A stretch of 64,000 nucleotides of DNA. Origin: UBA3951 sp050952125 (GTDB lineage: Bacteria; Bacillota; Sulfobacillia; Fermentithermobacillales; Fermentithermobacillaceae). The position numbers and the translations under genes are program-made. Where the stretch lies: positions 310,001 to 374,000 of the forward strand of contig JBMNKK010000004.1 in NCBI GenBank assembly GCA_050952125.1, written 5' to 3'. Position 1 is the stretch's first letter. Each line of letters opens with the position of its first letter. Shown here one piece after another: positions 34,561 to 43,410 of this stretch. Under the pieces are notes generated by a model. It had not been told where the DNA came from. It saw nothing but the letters and a program-made list of their open reading frames with translations, and searched no databases.

Positions 34561-35320
34561 GCCTTTCCACCCCCAGATAAGCCTCAATGACACGTGGGTC
34601 GCGCGAGACCTCTTCAGGAGTGCCGCGGGAAATCACAAAACCGTGGTCAAGCACCACTATTCTCTCGGATACTCCCATTACCACCCTCATCTGGTGCTCA
34701 ATCAGCAGTATTGTGAGGTCGAAGTCTTCATGGATCTGTTTTATGAAACGCATGAGCTCAATGGATTCCGCCGGATTCATACCCGCGGCCGGTTCATCCA
34801 GGAGAAGCACTCGCGGCTCAGTCGCCAGGGCGCGGCAAATCTCCAGCCTGCGCTGGGAGCCGTATGGAAGGCTGCCAGCTTGATGGTCCGCCAGATCATC
34901 CAAGTTTACACGGGCAAGCAGTTCCATCGCCCGGTGTCTCATAAGAGCTTCCTCAACCCGATACTTCCGGTTCAGGAAGAAGGCGTCGAAGATATTCGCC
35001 CTAAGCCGCCAGTGCAGCGAGACCAAGATGTTCTCAATGACGGACATCCTCGAGAACAAGCGGATATTCTGAAAGGTACGGCCGATCCCGAGCCTCGTGA
35101 CTAAGTCCGGCCGCATCCCGGTGATATCGCGGCCGTCCAGCGTTACGGTACCCCGGGTAGGCGCGTACACGCCGGTCACCACGTTGAACACGGTGGTCTT
35201 CCCCGCTCCGTTCGGCCCGATAAGGCCAACAAGCTCGCCCTGCTCAAGAGACAGAGAAAAGTCGTCTACGGCCACCAGCCCGCCGAACTGCATTCTTACC
35301 CCTTTGATATCCAGGATCAT
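34553..35320 (-). CDS. livG: Branched-chain amino acid ABC transporter ATPase LivG
   Basis: A 255-residue ABC ATPase with Walker A GPNGAGKTT, the LivG-type insert RTFQNIRLFSRMSVIENILV, and Walker B VLLLDEPAAGMNP. IEHQMRVVMGVSERIVVLDHG near the end is typical of LivG. The signature is unusual: the usual LSGGQ region reads LPYGSQRRLEI, as in other LivG proteins. The start overlaps livM by 4 bp. Confidence 0.95.
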   Translation of the reverse strand: MILDIKGVRMQFGGLVAVDDFSLSLEQGELVGLIGPNGAGKTTVFNVVTGVYAPTRGTVTLDGRDITGMRPDLVTRLGIGRTFQNIRLFSRMSVIENILVSLHWRLRANIFDAFFLNRKYRVEEALMRHRAMELLARVNLDDLADHQAGSLPYGSQRRLEICRALATEPRVLLLDEPAAGMNPAESIELMRFIKQIHEDFDLTILLIEHQMRVVMGVSERIVVLDHGFVISRGTPEEVSRDPRVIEAYLGVERHA

Positions 35321-36408
35321 GCGGCATCTCCCCTCTTGAGCCTAAGCCGCTTCCAAAACCGTGACGCTATGCGACCGACCTCGGCGTAAGTCAACTCGCG
35401 ATCTCCCATGAGCCCTTTTGGATACCAGACAACCACCACAACCAGAGCCAGCGAGAAAATTACCATCCTGAGGCCGGGAATCCCGGTTATCGTGAAAGAC
35501 CCAAAGTAATGCGTCTCTTCGACCACCCTCAAATACTCCATTAGATAGGTAACGATCCCGGCAGCCAGGACTGAACCTGACAGCGAGCCCATCCCTCCTA
35601 ACACAACCATCAAAAGCACCTGGAACGTAAGGGTGAACTTGAACTGCACCGGGTCTATCGTGGTAAGCAGCGAAGCCAAGAGGCCGCCGCCCACTCCTGC
35701 CCAGAAAGAAGAAATGAAGAATGACAAGAGCTTATGCTTGAAGAGGTCGACGCCCATAGCCTGCGCTGCGGTCTCGTTTTCTCTAATTGACTTGAAGGCG
35801 CGCCCGTAACTGGACGACAAGAGATTTCTCAGGCCAAGATAGCAGACTATGGCTGAGCCCAGGGTCCACCACAGGTTGGTCACGGGTGGGATTCCCTTCA
35901 ATCCTAGAGCACCGTTGGTCACTTTACGCACGTTCTGGATGATAAGGCGGATTATCTCGGCGAACCCTAACGTGGCGATTCCAAGATAATCTCCTCTCAG
36001 GCGAAGGGCAGGCACGCCAACCAGAAGCGACGACACCCCTGAGAGCAGCCCCGCAAACACCAAGGCGGGGAGAAACGGAATGGTAAGGTTCCGGAGAGGC
36101 TCGACTATGGGGGTCATGAAGAACACTCTCTCCTTGGCGGCAGCATTCATGGTAAGAAGGGCCGTTGTATAGGCGCCAACCGCCATGAAGCCGGCGTGGC
36201 CCAGCGAAAACTGGCCCGTGAAACCGTTAACCAGGTTGAGGCTCATCGCCAGTACGGCGTTTATGGCGCACAGGTTAATGATTCGCACGCCGTATGACTG
36301 CCATCCGGATACCCCGATAGTCTCAAGGTCACCGTTGGCCCACGCAACAACCGCAAGGGCGCACACGAAAACGATGAGTCTTGTTCTTGTGGCACGTATC
36401 AAGCGCAT
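35317..36408 (-). CDS. livM: Branched-chain amino acid ABC transporter permease LivM
   Basis: A 363-residue inner-membrane permease with about ten helices. LSLNLVNGFTGQFSLGHAGFMAVGAYT is the LivM signature, and a LRLRGDYLGIATLGFAEIIR segment follows. It pairs with LivH to form the channel. The ATG at 36408 overlaps the livH stop as TGATG, with GGAG 8 nt upstream; an in-frame GTG at 36411 is also possible. Confidence 0.95.
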   Translation of the reverse strand: MRLIRATRTRLIVFVCALAVVAWANGDLETIGVSGWQSYGVRIINLCAINAVLAMSLNLVNGFTGQFSLGHAGFMAVGAYTTALLTMNAAAKERVFFMTPIVEPLRNLTIPFLPALVFAGLLSGVSSLLVGVPALRLRGDYLGIATLGFAEIIRLIIQNVRKVTNGALGLKGIPPVTNLWWTLGSAIVCYLGLRNLLSSSYGRAFKSIRENETAAQAMGVDLFKHKLLSFFISSFWAGVGGGLLASLLTTIDPVQFKFTLTFQVLLMVVLGGMGSLSGSVLAAGIVTYLMEYLRVVEETHYFGSFTITGIPGLRMVIFSLALVVVVVWYPKGLMGDRELTYAEVGRIASRFWKRLRLKRGDAA

Positions 36409-37307
36409 CACACCTTCTCCGCCACTTTCTCACCTACAAGCCCGGTCGGCCTGAAGAGTAGAGTGCCTATGAGGATGACAAACGCGAATGCATCTCTGTA
36501 CCCGGATATGGATGGCAGAAACGCGACGATCATTATCTCAGCCACTCCGAGGAGAAAGCCCCCGGCGACTGCCCCTTGGATGTTGCCTATCCCCCCAAAA
36601 ACCGCGGCGATGAAACACTTCATGCCCGGCATCATCCCCATCAGCGGGTTGATCTGGGGGAACTTCATGCCCCACATGATCCCGCCAACCGCAGCAAGCC
36701 CCGACCCAAGCGCGAATGTGATGGCGACGATCTTATTCACGTCAATACCCATCAGGCGCGCAGTATCGAAATCTTTGGCCACTGCTCTCATAGCCATGCC
36801 GGTCTTGGTCTTGTGGACGATGTAGGTGAGCCCGTACAAGAGGAGCAGCGTCACGACGGGAATGGCAAAGGTAATGTTCTCGATGGTAATGCCCGCTATC
36901 TCTGCGGCACTGCCCGAGTCCAGAAAACCTGGAAGCGGAAACGGCTGCGGGCGCCCGCCGAATACAACCAGCCCTACGTTCTCGATTAGAAATGACACGC
37001 CGATGGCGGATATGAGGATTGTTGTTCGCGGCGAATCCCTTAAGGGACGGTAGGCCGCCCGCTCGACTGCTATACCGATCCCGATCGTGACCGCAACGGA
37101 AAGCACAATCGACACCGGCCACGGCAACCCGAACATACCTCGCCCATAGTAGACAACATAGGCGGCCAGCATGAGTAGGTCGCCGTGGGCGAAGTTGATA
37201 AGCCTCAGAATGCCGTACACCATGGTGTACCCGATGGCCACCAGAGCATAGAGGCTCCCAAGCGAAATCGCGTTCGCTAGGTGCTGGAAGAACATGCTCA
37301 CCTGCAT
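36408..37307 (-). CDS. livH: Branched-chain amino acid ABC transporter permease LivH
   Basis: A 299-residue membrane permease with about eight helices. ISLGSLYALVAIGYTMVYGILRLINFAHGD is the conserved LivH opening. ATG 37307 is chosen since GGGGG lies 7 nt upstream; an ATG at 37295 is also plausible by homology but its AGGTGA is too close. Gene order livJ-H-M-G-F is the standard one. Confidence 0.94.
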   Translation of the reverse strand: MQVSMFFQHLANAISLGSLYALVAIGYTMVYGILRLINFAHGDLLMLAAYVVYYGRGMFGLPWPVSIVLSVAVTIGIGIAVERAAYRPLRDSPRTTILISAIGVSFLIENVGLVVFGGRPQPFPLPGFLDSGSAAEIAGITIENITFAIPVVTLLLLYGLTYIVHKTKTGMAMRAVAKDFDTARLMGIDVNKIVAITFALGSGLAAVGGIMWGMKFPQINPLMGMMPGMKCFIAAVFGGIGNIQGAVAGGFLLGVAEIMIVAFLPSISGYRDAFAFVILIGTLLFRPTGLVGEKVAEKV

Positions 37308-37375
37308 ACCGGCGCCCCCAAGACAGCCCTCCCGCCGCGACAAAGCGGGAGGGCCTTCAGAATTCGGTTATCGTC

Positions 37376-38539
37376 CTAGAACGGCTCCACGGTGGTGAGG
37401 TACTGGAACTGGCCGTCCTTGACCTGGAGGATCACGGCGCTCTTGTTGGCGTCGCGGTTTTCATCCATGGTGATGGTGCCGGTTACGCCCCTAAAGTCTT
37501 TCGTCTCCGCAAGGGCGTCTCTTACGGCAGCCGGCTCAGCCGAACCGGCTCTCTTGATGGCGTCCAGGATCATAAGGTAGGCGTCGTACCCGAGGGCGGC
37601 GAACGCGTTTGGCTCCTTGTTGTACTTCGCCTTATAGGCCTCGACAAATGCCTTGCTGGCGTCGGTCGGCGCAGCCTGCACCGAATAGTGGGTTGACAGG
37701 GCGGCGCCCTCCACGTCGACTCCTCCTATGGAAATGAACTCGGGCGCTTCCCAGGTGTCGCCTCCAAGGAAGGGGGCAGTGATCTTTAGAGTCCTAGCCT
37801 GGCGGATCATGAGCGCTGAATCGCCGTAGTTTCCTGGAGCAAACACAACGTCAGGATTCAGGCTGGCAGTCTGCGTGAGTTGAGCGGTAAAGTCCTGATC
37901 GCCGGTGTTGTATTCGAGTTCTGCTAAGACACAGTTGGAGTCTCCGGTCAGATTTATGAGGGCCTCCTTGAAGTAGTTGGCAAGTCCAACGGCGTAGTCG
38001 TCCTGAACGTTCCGGATAATCGCCGCCGTCTTGGCGCCCAGCTCCTCCACCGCATATTTTGCCATTACCCGGCCCTGGAACGGATCGATGAAGCAAACTC
38101 TGAAATAGTAATCATTGTCCTGAGTAACCAACGGATTTGTGGGCGAGCACCCTACAACCGGGATCTTCTTGTTCTTGGCAACTTCTCCGCCCGCGATGGA
38201 GAGACTCGAGCCGTAACTGCCGATAATCGCCACAACTTCTTTCTGGTCGATTAGGCGAGTAACCGCGTTGGCAGCCTCGGTCTTGTCGGTCTTGTTGTCC
38301 TCTAGATGAAGCCTTATCGCCTGGCCCAGAACTTCGGGATGCATCTCATTCGCCAGTTGAATGCCTTCCCAAGTCATCTGCCCGCCCGATGCCGACGCGC
38401 CTGTCATAGGCTCGTATACTCCGATATTGATCTCAGTCGGAACCGCTGCCGGCTCCTTTTCGCCGCCCGCACACCCCGAAACCAGCGGCATGAGGAGGGC
38501 GAGAAAGAGCAAGAGCGAGATAACCTTGATTCTCCGCAT
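37376..38539 (-). CDS. livJ: Branched-chain amino acid ABC transporter substrate-binding lipoprotein
   Basis: A 387-residue periplasmic-binding-type lipoprotein. The signal peptide MRRIKVISLLLFLALLM ends in lipobox VSGC-AGG. The mature part begins INIGVYEPMTGASASGGQMTWEGIQLANE, the classical type I (Leu/Ile/Val-binding) fold, with VVAIIGSYGSSLSIAGGEVA and GDTWEAPEF. It captures the amino acid outside the membrane for LivHM. ATG 38539 has GGGGGAT upstream. A long open extension upstream is not coding. Confidence 0.94.
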   Translation of the reverse strand: MRRIKVISLLLFLALLMPLVSGCAGGEKEPAAVPTEINIGVYEPMTGASASGGQMTWEGIQLANEMHPEVLGQAIRLHLEDNKTDKTEAANAVTRLIDQKEVVAIIGSYGSSLSIAGGEVAKNKKIPVVGCSPTNPLVTQDNDYYFRVCFIDPFQGRVMAKYAVEELGAKTAAIIRNVQDDYAVGLANYFKEALINLTGDSNCVLAELEYNTGDQDFTAQLTQTASLNPDVVFAPGNYGDSALMIRQARTLKITAPFLGGDTWEAPEFISIGGVDVEGAALSTHYSVQAAPTDASKAFVEAYKAKYNKEPNAFAALGYDAYLMILDAIKRAGSAEPAAVRDALAETKDFRGVTGTITMDENRDANKSAVILQVKDGQFQYLTTVEPF

Positions 38540-38783
38540 GCTAATCCCCCTATAAGGTATTTTCCAACCGTACCGTCGCCGGAAAGTGTCGCTATGCCCT
38601 GATGTTTTCGCCTCCTCTCCAAAGGAAAAACAAAGGGATTGCGTAAGGGGGATGGACCGGTAGGTGTATAGGGCGCGAGTGTTGCGTGACACTTGCTCGT
38701 GTAGGGGCAGATTTTCCCAGAGATATGGATATTCCTGCCAAACGCTCGTTCGATTTCTTATTGTGCCCTACATGAAATGATGA
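38540..38783. other. Intergenic region upstream of the liv operon
   Basis: About 245 bp without a gene; it must hold the leftward liv promoter. The one structure seen is an imperfect 8-bp dyad, GCGAGTGT-N6-ACACTTGC (38675-38696), which could be a regulator site or a hairpin. No T-box, leucine leader peptide or riboswitch was recognised. Confidence 0.4.
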
Positions 38784-38805
38784 GGAGGCTGCCTACGCAG
38801 CCTCC
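38784..38805 (-). terminator. Terminator downstream of dapB
   Basis: GGAGGCTGC (38784-38792) and GCAGCCTCC (38797-38805) form a 9-bp stem with a 4-nt loop, followed on the minus strand by TCATCATTTC. It ends dapB about 70 bp past its stop. Confidence 0.75.
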
Positions 38806-38875
38806 ATTTGCGATGGCACAAAGGCGTACTTTATGTTAATCGGTCTTGCAGGCGACCGTAGGACGGTCCGGCAGC

Positions 38876-39709
38876 CTACCGACTTTCTATGACGTCCTTC
38901 ATACTGAACAGGCCGGATTTCCGTCCGGCAAGGAATGACGCGGCCTTGACGGCCCCGTACGCGAAAACATCCCTCGACAGAGCGGTGTGGTTCACCTCAA
39001 CAACCTCGCCCTGGCCGGCGAAGATAACGGAGTGCTCGCCGACTATCGCTCCGCCTCGAACGGCGTGAATCCCAATATCCTGCTTCTTTCGCCTCTCAGT
39101 CTTGGAGTGCCGGCCGAACACGTACTCCTTTTGGCCCTCCAAGGCTTCGTTGATCGCATCGGCAATCATGAGAGCGGTCCCGCTCGGCGCGTCCACCTTC
39201 TGATTGTGGTGCTTCTCTACTATCTCGATATCGAAAGTATCCGAAAGGAGAGCCGCTGCCTGCTTGACAAGTGACAGAAGGAGGTTCACGCCCAACGACA
39301 TGTTAGCGGAGTTCAAAATGGCCGTCTGCGCGGACGCAGCCTGCATCCGCGCTTTTTGTTCGGGACTGAAGCCCGTGGTGCAAATGACGAGAGGTACCCG
39401 CCACTCCGTGCCGAAGGCAAGGACATCGTCGAGCGCTGAGTGGTGCGAGAAGTCGATTAGGACGTCAACGGAACCGGCTAGAGATGGCGGAACATCCGAC
39501 AAAGAGGCGTAGACGGGATAGTCACCCGCGGGCAGGCTCACATCAGCTGGCCTCAACGCGCCCGGAGCCTTGCCTGGCGCTGCAGTATCGATGCCGGACT
39601 GCACGGCCCTGTCAACGCCGCAGACAATCACCGTATCCGGCGTCTCGCCAATCACCCGCGCCATTACCCTGCCCATCTTTCCGTAACATCCATGCAGCAA
39701 TACTTTCAC
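38876..39709 (-). CDS. dapB: 4-hydroxy-tetrahydrodipicolinate reductase
   Basis: A 277-residue NAD(P)H enzyme of the lysine/diaminopimelate pathway, which also feeds dipicolinate for spores. The nucleotide motif GCYGKMG is at residues 7-13. The active-site EKHHNQKVDAPSGTAL, with paired His and the catalytic Lys, and the C-terminal HTALSRDVFAYGAVKAA are typical. GTG 39709 is chosen because GGGGGTG lies 6 nt upstream; the GTG at 39718 is part of that site. No other dap gene is adjacent. Confidence 0.95.
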   Translation of the reverse strand: MKVLLHGCYGKMGRVMARVIGETPDTVIVCGVDRAVQSGIDTAAPGKAPGALRPADVSLPAGDYPVYASLSDVPPSLAGSVDVLIDFSHHSALDDVLAFGTEWRVPLVICTTGFSPEQKARMQAASAQTAILNSANMSLGVNLLLSLVKQAAALLSDTFDIEIVEKHHNQKVDAPSGTALMIADAINEALEGQKEYVFGRHSKTERRKKQDIGIHAVRGGAIVGEHSVIFAGQGEVVEVNHTALSRDVFAYGAVKAASFLAGRKSGLFSMKDVIESR

Positions 39710-39931
39710 CGCTCGCACCCCCGTAAACAGTAGACGATCACAGCGTCACCAGTACTCTACGACAACAAAGGAGCTCGCGCCAGCGGCAAGTGAGCGGAGA
39801 AGCGTATGCGGCGATGAACCTAGAGTGTATCAGGACAACGCATACGGGTAACCGACAGAAGGCGAATCGGATGCTCAATGGAGAATACTCAGCCAATGCG
39901 CAAAACCCGGAAAGCAAAGGAGTAGAGGCTC

Positions 39932-40864
39932 ATGGGCATTCTCAGCGCCATCGGGAACACATCGATGATTCAGCTCCGCAAGGTCCCGCCGCCCGGTTCG
40001 GCAAGCATTTTCGTGAAGTTGGAGTGGGAGAACCCCACGGGCAGCATGAAGGACCGAATGGCTCACGCCGTAATCTCAAGGCCCGAGAGTGACGGCAGGC
40101 TCAAACCTGGTGACACAGTGGTGGAATACACCGGGGGCAGCACGGGAGCTTCGCTCGCCCTCATATGCGCAGCAAAGGGCTACAAGCTGAAGATAGTCAC
40201 GTCCGATGCGTTCAGCCCGGAAAAACTGAATCAGATGGCGGCGCTGGGCGCCGAACTGACCGTGGTTCCAAGCGAAGGAGGGCGCACAACCAAAAAGCTA
40301 ATCCTAGAGATGATTGAAACCGCCCGCAGACTGAGCCGGGAGCCCAATACGTACTGGACCGACCAGCTCAACAACCATGACAGCATAGCCGGCTACTACT
40401 CGCTGGGTGAGGAGATATGGAACCAGACTGGGGGACAGATAGACGCCTTCGTGCATTCTGTCGGCACCGCGGCATCGCTGCGGGGGATCGCTGTTGTCCT
40501 GAAACGGCACAATCCGAAAATCAAGATCGTCGCAGTCGAACCCGCGGAGTCATCAGTGCTGCTGGGAGGACAACCTGGACCTCATAACATCGAAGGAGTC
40601 GGAATAGGATACACTCCTCCACTCTGGGAACCCGCACTCGTGGATGAGATCATCGCTGTCGGTAGTGAGGACGCCAAGGAAATGGCAAGGCGCCTGGCAC
40701 GAGAAGAGGCGATCTTCTCGGGAACGTCTTCCGGTGCAAATGTAATCGCCGCGCTCCAGGTAGCGGAGCGGCTAGGGCCGGACGCAAAGGTTGTCACACT
40801 GATGGTAGACTCCGGCCTGAAGTACCTGAATACGGATGTGTACGGGAGCCGCGCAACTCCTTGA
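39932..40864 (+). CDS. Cysteine synthase-like PLP enzyme
   Basis: A 310-residue fold-type II PLP enzyme of the cysteine synthase/cystathionine beta-synthase group. The PLP Lys is Lys40 in NPTGSMKDRMA. The phosphate and substrate loop is TGGSTGASLA. The usual GTGGT loop is GTAASLRG, and SGTSSGANV is the last PLP-contact region. It probably makes cysteine from O-acetylserine and sulfide, but the changed GTGGT loop allows a related beta-replacement reaction. ATG 39932 follows AAAGGAG. The gene stands alone, with divergent dapB upstream and convergent tRNAs downstream. Confidence 0.85.
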   Translation: MGILSAIGNTSMIQLRKVPPPGSASIFVKLEWENPTGSMKDRMAHAVISRPESDGRLKPGDTVVEYTGGSTGASLALICAAKGYKLKIVTSDAFSPEKLNQMAALGAELTVVPSEGGRTTKKLILEMIETARRLSREPNTYWTDQLNNHDSIAGYYSLGEEIWNQTGGQIDAFVHSVGTAASLRGIAVVLKRHNPKIKIVAVEPAESSVLLGGQPGPHNIEGVGIGYTPPLWEPALVDEIIAVGSEDAKEMARRLAREEAIFSGTSSGANVIAALQVAERLGPDAKVVTLMVDSGLKYLNTDVYGSRATP

Positions 40865-40916
40865 GAGCGTACTGGCAAACAGCAAATAAGCACCAAATCC
40901 CCTAAGAAACAAAAAA

Positions 40917-40934
40917 CCCAATCTTGGGATTGGG
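40917..40934 (-). terminator. Terminator of the tRNA-Met/tRNA-Lys operon
   Basis: CCCAATC-TTGG-GATTGGG forms a 7-bp stem. Read on the minus strand it ends in TTTTTTG, a textbook intrinsic terminator for the tRNA genes. On the plus strand it is followed by CGGTTT and may also stop the PLP gene. Confidence 0.88.
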
Positions 40935-40943
40935 CGGTTTAGC

Positions 40944-41020
40944 TGGTGGACCATAAAGGACTCGAACCTTTAACCCCCCGATTAAGAGTCGGATGCTCTA
41001 CCGATTGAGCTAATGGTCCA
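40944..41020 (-). tRNA. tRNA-Lys (CTT)
   Basis: A 77-nt cloverleaf with encoded CCA. Acceptor arm TGGACCA/TGGTCCA pairs fully, the D-loop contains AGCTCAATCGGTAGAGC, the anticodon loop is CTCTTAA giving anticodon CTT, and the T-arm is AAAGG-TTCGAGT-CCTTT. It lies 5 bp from tRNA-Met and shares its promoter. Confidence 0.97.
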
Positions 41021-41025
41021 CCGTA

Positions 41026-41102
41026 TGGTAGCGGCGACTGGATTTGAACCAGTGACAGTACGGGTATGAACCGTATGCTCTACCAGGCTGAGCTACGCCG
41101 CC
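41026..41102 (-). tRNA. tRNA-Met (CAT), elongator type
   Basis: A 77-nt cloverleaf with encoded CCA. Acceptor GGCGGCG pairs with CGCCGCT (first pair G-U), the anticodon stem is TACGG/CCGTA and the loop TTCATAC gives CAT. The absence of three G-C pairs in the anticodon stem and of a mismatched first pair argues against initiator tRNA. The sequence closely resembles Bacillus elongator tRNA-Met rather than the lysidine-modified tRNA-Ile. Confidence 0.95.
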
Positions 41103-41118
41103 ATCGCAAGCAGTCTCC

Positions 41119-41146
41119 ATTATACCAAAGTCGCCCTCATAGTCAA
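41119..41146 (-). promoter_or_regulatory. Promoter of the tRNA operon
   Basis: On the minus strand TTGACT (41146-41141) and a perfect TATAAT (41124-41119) are 16 bp apart, ending 16 bp before the tRNA-Met 5' end. This is a near-consensus sigma-A promoter. Confidence 0.85.
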
Positions 41147-41259
41147 CACGTGATTTCTGGCATACCTCCTGCTAGCGACTAGTACCCGATGACGGGCTCG
41201 GCTGATCGCCTAAGGCAGCCTTAAGACAAGATGTCCGCACCGTCCAGGCGCGGAATACG

Positions 41260-41493
41260 TTACTTCCCTACCCAGCGCCTTATCTCGCCTTCAGAAGGAA
41301 CCTTGCCTTCTACCTTCTTGACCCCGTCGACTACTACTGCGGGAGTCACCAGTATCCCGCGCGATACAATCTCGTTCAAATCGGTCACGTGAACCACTTC
41401 CGCTTCGACGCCTACCTTGGCGAGCACCCTGCGGATGATCTCCTCGGCTTTTCTGCACTTGGCACACCCTGATCCGAATACCTCGATCTTCAT
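41260..41493 (-). CDS. Small thioredoxin-like redox protein
   Basis: A 77-residue protein with the thioredoxin fold and the active-site pair C10-A-K-C13 in GSGCAKC. VTPAVVVDG carries the cis-Pro. It belongs to the 'redox-active disulfide protein 2' group related to MTH895, which often sits beside ArsR repressors and heavy-metal or arsenite permeases. ATG 41493 has TTGGAGG about 10 nt upstream. A perfect inverted repeat lies directly upstream and probably controls it. No partner gene is adjacent. Confidence 0.88.
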   Translation of the reverse strand: MKIEVFGSGCAKCRKAEEIIRRVLAKVGVEAEVVHVTDLNEIVSRGILVTPAVVVDGVKKVEGKVPSEGEIRRWVGK

Positions 41494-41517
41494 GCCGTGC
41501 AACCCTCCAAACCCCTG

Positions 41518-41543
41518 CCTATATGCCCATATTGACATATAGG
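41518..41543 (-). promoter_or_regulatory. Inverted-repeat operator upstream of the thioredoxin-like gene
   Basis: CCTATATG-N10-CATATAGG is a perfect 8-bp inverted repeat ending 25 bp upstream of the start codon, overlapping the expected promoter and downstream of a TTGACC hexamer. Its size and AT-rich core resemble ArsR/SmtB family operators. In the 41544-41803 remainder I see only GTCGAT repeats (41582-41617) and the leader of the next gene. Confidence 0.55.
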
Positions 41544-41803
41544 GTTACCGGGGTCAACGGGCGCCTCATAACTGGTATCAAGTCGATCACCGTCGGTTAC
41601 GGTCGATTGTGGTCGATGTGAGGAAGGAATATCCGACTCCGCCTCGAATCTACGGGCAGGCGAAACATAGAGAAACCACAAGCCATCGGCTAGAGAGAGC
41701 GTAATTCATGGGCTACTAATTCGGGGCTTCACTTAGGTATTTGCGCAGCCTTAGTCTTGCCTTCTTTTCGACGAAGCCGCCGGTACGCTTTCGGAGGTGC
41801 ATG

Positions 41804-42664
41804 ATGGCTTTCATTTTCTCGATTTCCGGCAGCACTGTTCTTTCAGAGTCCCAACGGCTCAAAGAGATGTACAGGTGGCATCCTCAAGCCATCGAAATTG
41901 GCGACATCAAGGCTCCCGGCGACTTCGATTCCGTAGTGCACAACTGCCGGCGGCTGGGCATCAGGTTAGGCATACATTCGCCCCTCTATGCAGTGGACGA
42001 TAGATACGGACTCTTAAGGGGCGAGCGCCGGGCGTGGGATGAGCTTCAGCGAAATCTGGAATTCGCCCGGGCCGAAGGGCTTTCGTACGTCTTGGTTCAC
42101 TTTCCTTACGTGTGGGACCAGTCCGGCAATAACCTGGGCGTGGATCAGGTTCGAGAGACCATTCCGAGAATCAAGCGGCTTGAGCGTGCTTACGGGATTC
42201 CCGTAGTTTGCGAGCCGAAACTCGGCCCGAAAAGGGACCCGGCAGCCTTTCTGATGCTCTGGTCGATAAGCAGGCAAGAGCTCATGCAGTGGGATCTCTC
42301 ATTTTGCCTTGACACCGGTGACATTTACCTGGCTTCCCGCAGCCTTAGGGCCTCTTATGAGGAAATGACATCGCACTTCGCGCCCTGGTGCCACGTAGTG
42401 CACCTCCACAACGTGTGGACAGGCGGCACCCGCTACTACTGGACCCCTGTAGGGGAAGGCGGAAACGTGCCCATACTACGCACTCTGGAAATCCTGGGTG
42501 GCACGGGGTCCGACATATTCGCGGTTCTCGAGCACACTCCGCATCGCGTGATAGATAACGAGCAGGTGGAGAGAGGAATCAACTGGCTTCTTCAGAACTC
42601 CGGTCCCTGGAAGTACCGTGAAGGGCTAAGTACCTTCGACGCCAAGTACCGGTGCGTAAAGTAA
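41804..42664 (+). CDS. TIM-barrel protein, sugar isomerase/endonuclease IV-like
   Basis: A 286-residue protein of the AP_endonuc_2 (xylose isomerase-like) fold. FSISGSTVLSESQRL begins the barrel. Possible metal or substrate residues occur in LGIHSPLY, LVHFPYVW, VVCEPKLG, CLDTGDIYLAS and VHLHNVW, each at the end of a barrel strand. Enzymes of this fold act on sugars or DNA, or function as hydrolases; the exact reaction cannot be told. ATG 41804 is chosen because GGAGG lies 6 nt upstream. No neighbouring pathway genes help. Confidence 0.75.
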   Translation: MAFIFSISGSTVLSESQRLKEMYRWHPQAIEIGDIKAPGDFDSVVHNCRRLGIRLGIHSPLYAVDDRYGLLRGERRAWDELQRNLEFARAEGLSYVLVHFPYVWDQSGNNLGVDQVRETIPRIKRLERAYGIPVVCEPKLGPKRDPAAFLMLWSISRQELMQWDLSFCLDTGDIYLASRSLRASYEEMTSHFAPWCHVVHLHNVWTGGTRYYWTPVGEGGNVPILRTLEILGGTGSDIFAVLEHTPHRVIDNEQVERGINWLLQNSGPWKYREGLSTFDAKYRCVK

Positions 42665-42941
42665 CGGCCGGACCCCTCTTGGTGAGTCCTGCCTGGTAAG
42701 TGTACAGGCACCGATTCTTGGAGAGTAAGTAGCGAGGACCTAACCGAACAGCGCTCGCCGCCGTCTCTATTAGTGAGAGGAAGATGAAGCCTGCGAAAGG
42801 GGCTCCGAGATGATCGCGATGAGAGCCCGGCGGATACGGTGAGCACCGAAGCCGTGAATGCCCCTGCTCTGGATGAGATGCCGGACGAGTCACTCGTCAA
42901 CCTGGCTCTAGGGCAGAAACAGAGTCTGGACAGCGTTAGCG

Positions 42942-43316
42942 ATGCCGAGCGACGTGTACAAGGGTATGGAGGCTCAGTGTATATCCACATACAGGAAGTG
43001 CGTAGCCATATTGAAGTCCGTAAAAGACTACGAAGAAATCGAGACCATCGCTCCCGAACTCTCCGATTCGGCGAGCATGAAGGAAATCGGATTCGCTGTG
43101 GAATTACTGCTCAGCATCGTGAGATCTGAGGAAAGCTTTCCCGGTTTTCCGTTCGGCATGCGTCGCCAGGATCTGCAAGACAAGATGGACGAGGCCAGGG
43201 AACGCTTGGAAGAGCGCCTTGAGGAGATCCGGGAAAAATACGAAGAGAAGCTGGAACAGTTGGAAGAAGAGGATTACGATAACGATGATGAGTGTGATGA
43301 CGAGCCGAAAGTCTGA
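42942..43316 (+). CDS. Hypothetical acidic protein with C-terminal coiled coil
   Basis: A 124-residue protein. An N-terminal half with CISTYRKCVAILKSVKDYEEIE looks helical. A long charged helix with DEARERLEERLEEIREKYEEK is a probable coiled coil, and the end is strongly acidic (EEDYDNDDECDDE). No clear ribosome site precedes ATG 42942; ATG 42966 is an alternative. A different frame open from about 42840 reads MNAPALDEMPDESLVNLALGQ, so the true N-terminus might have been lost to a frameshift. No family recognised. Confidence 0.5.
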   Translation: MPSDVYKGMEAQCISTYRKCVAILKSVKDYEEIETIAPELSDSASMKEIGFAVELLLSIVRSEESFPGFPFGMRRQDLQDKMDEARERLEERLEEIREKYEEKLEQLEEEDYDNDDECDDEPKV

Positions 43317-43410
43317 ACCGGACATAGGCTAGCCCACGGAGGCACTAGCCTGTAGTAGCCGCAGCAGCTGAAGCCCAAGGTTTTCTTGAAAGTTCCGTCG
43401 CCGGACGGAC

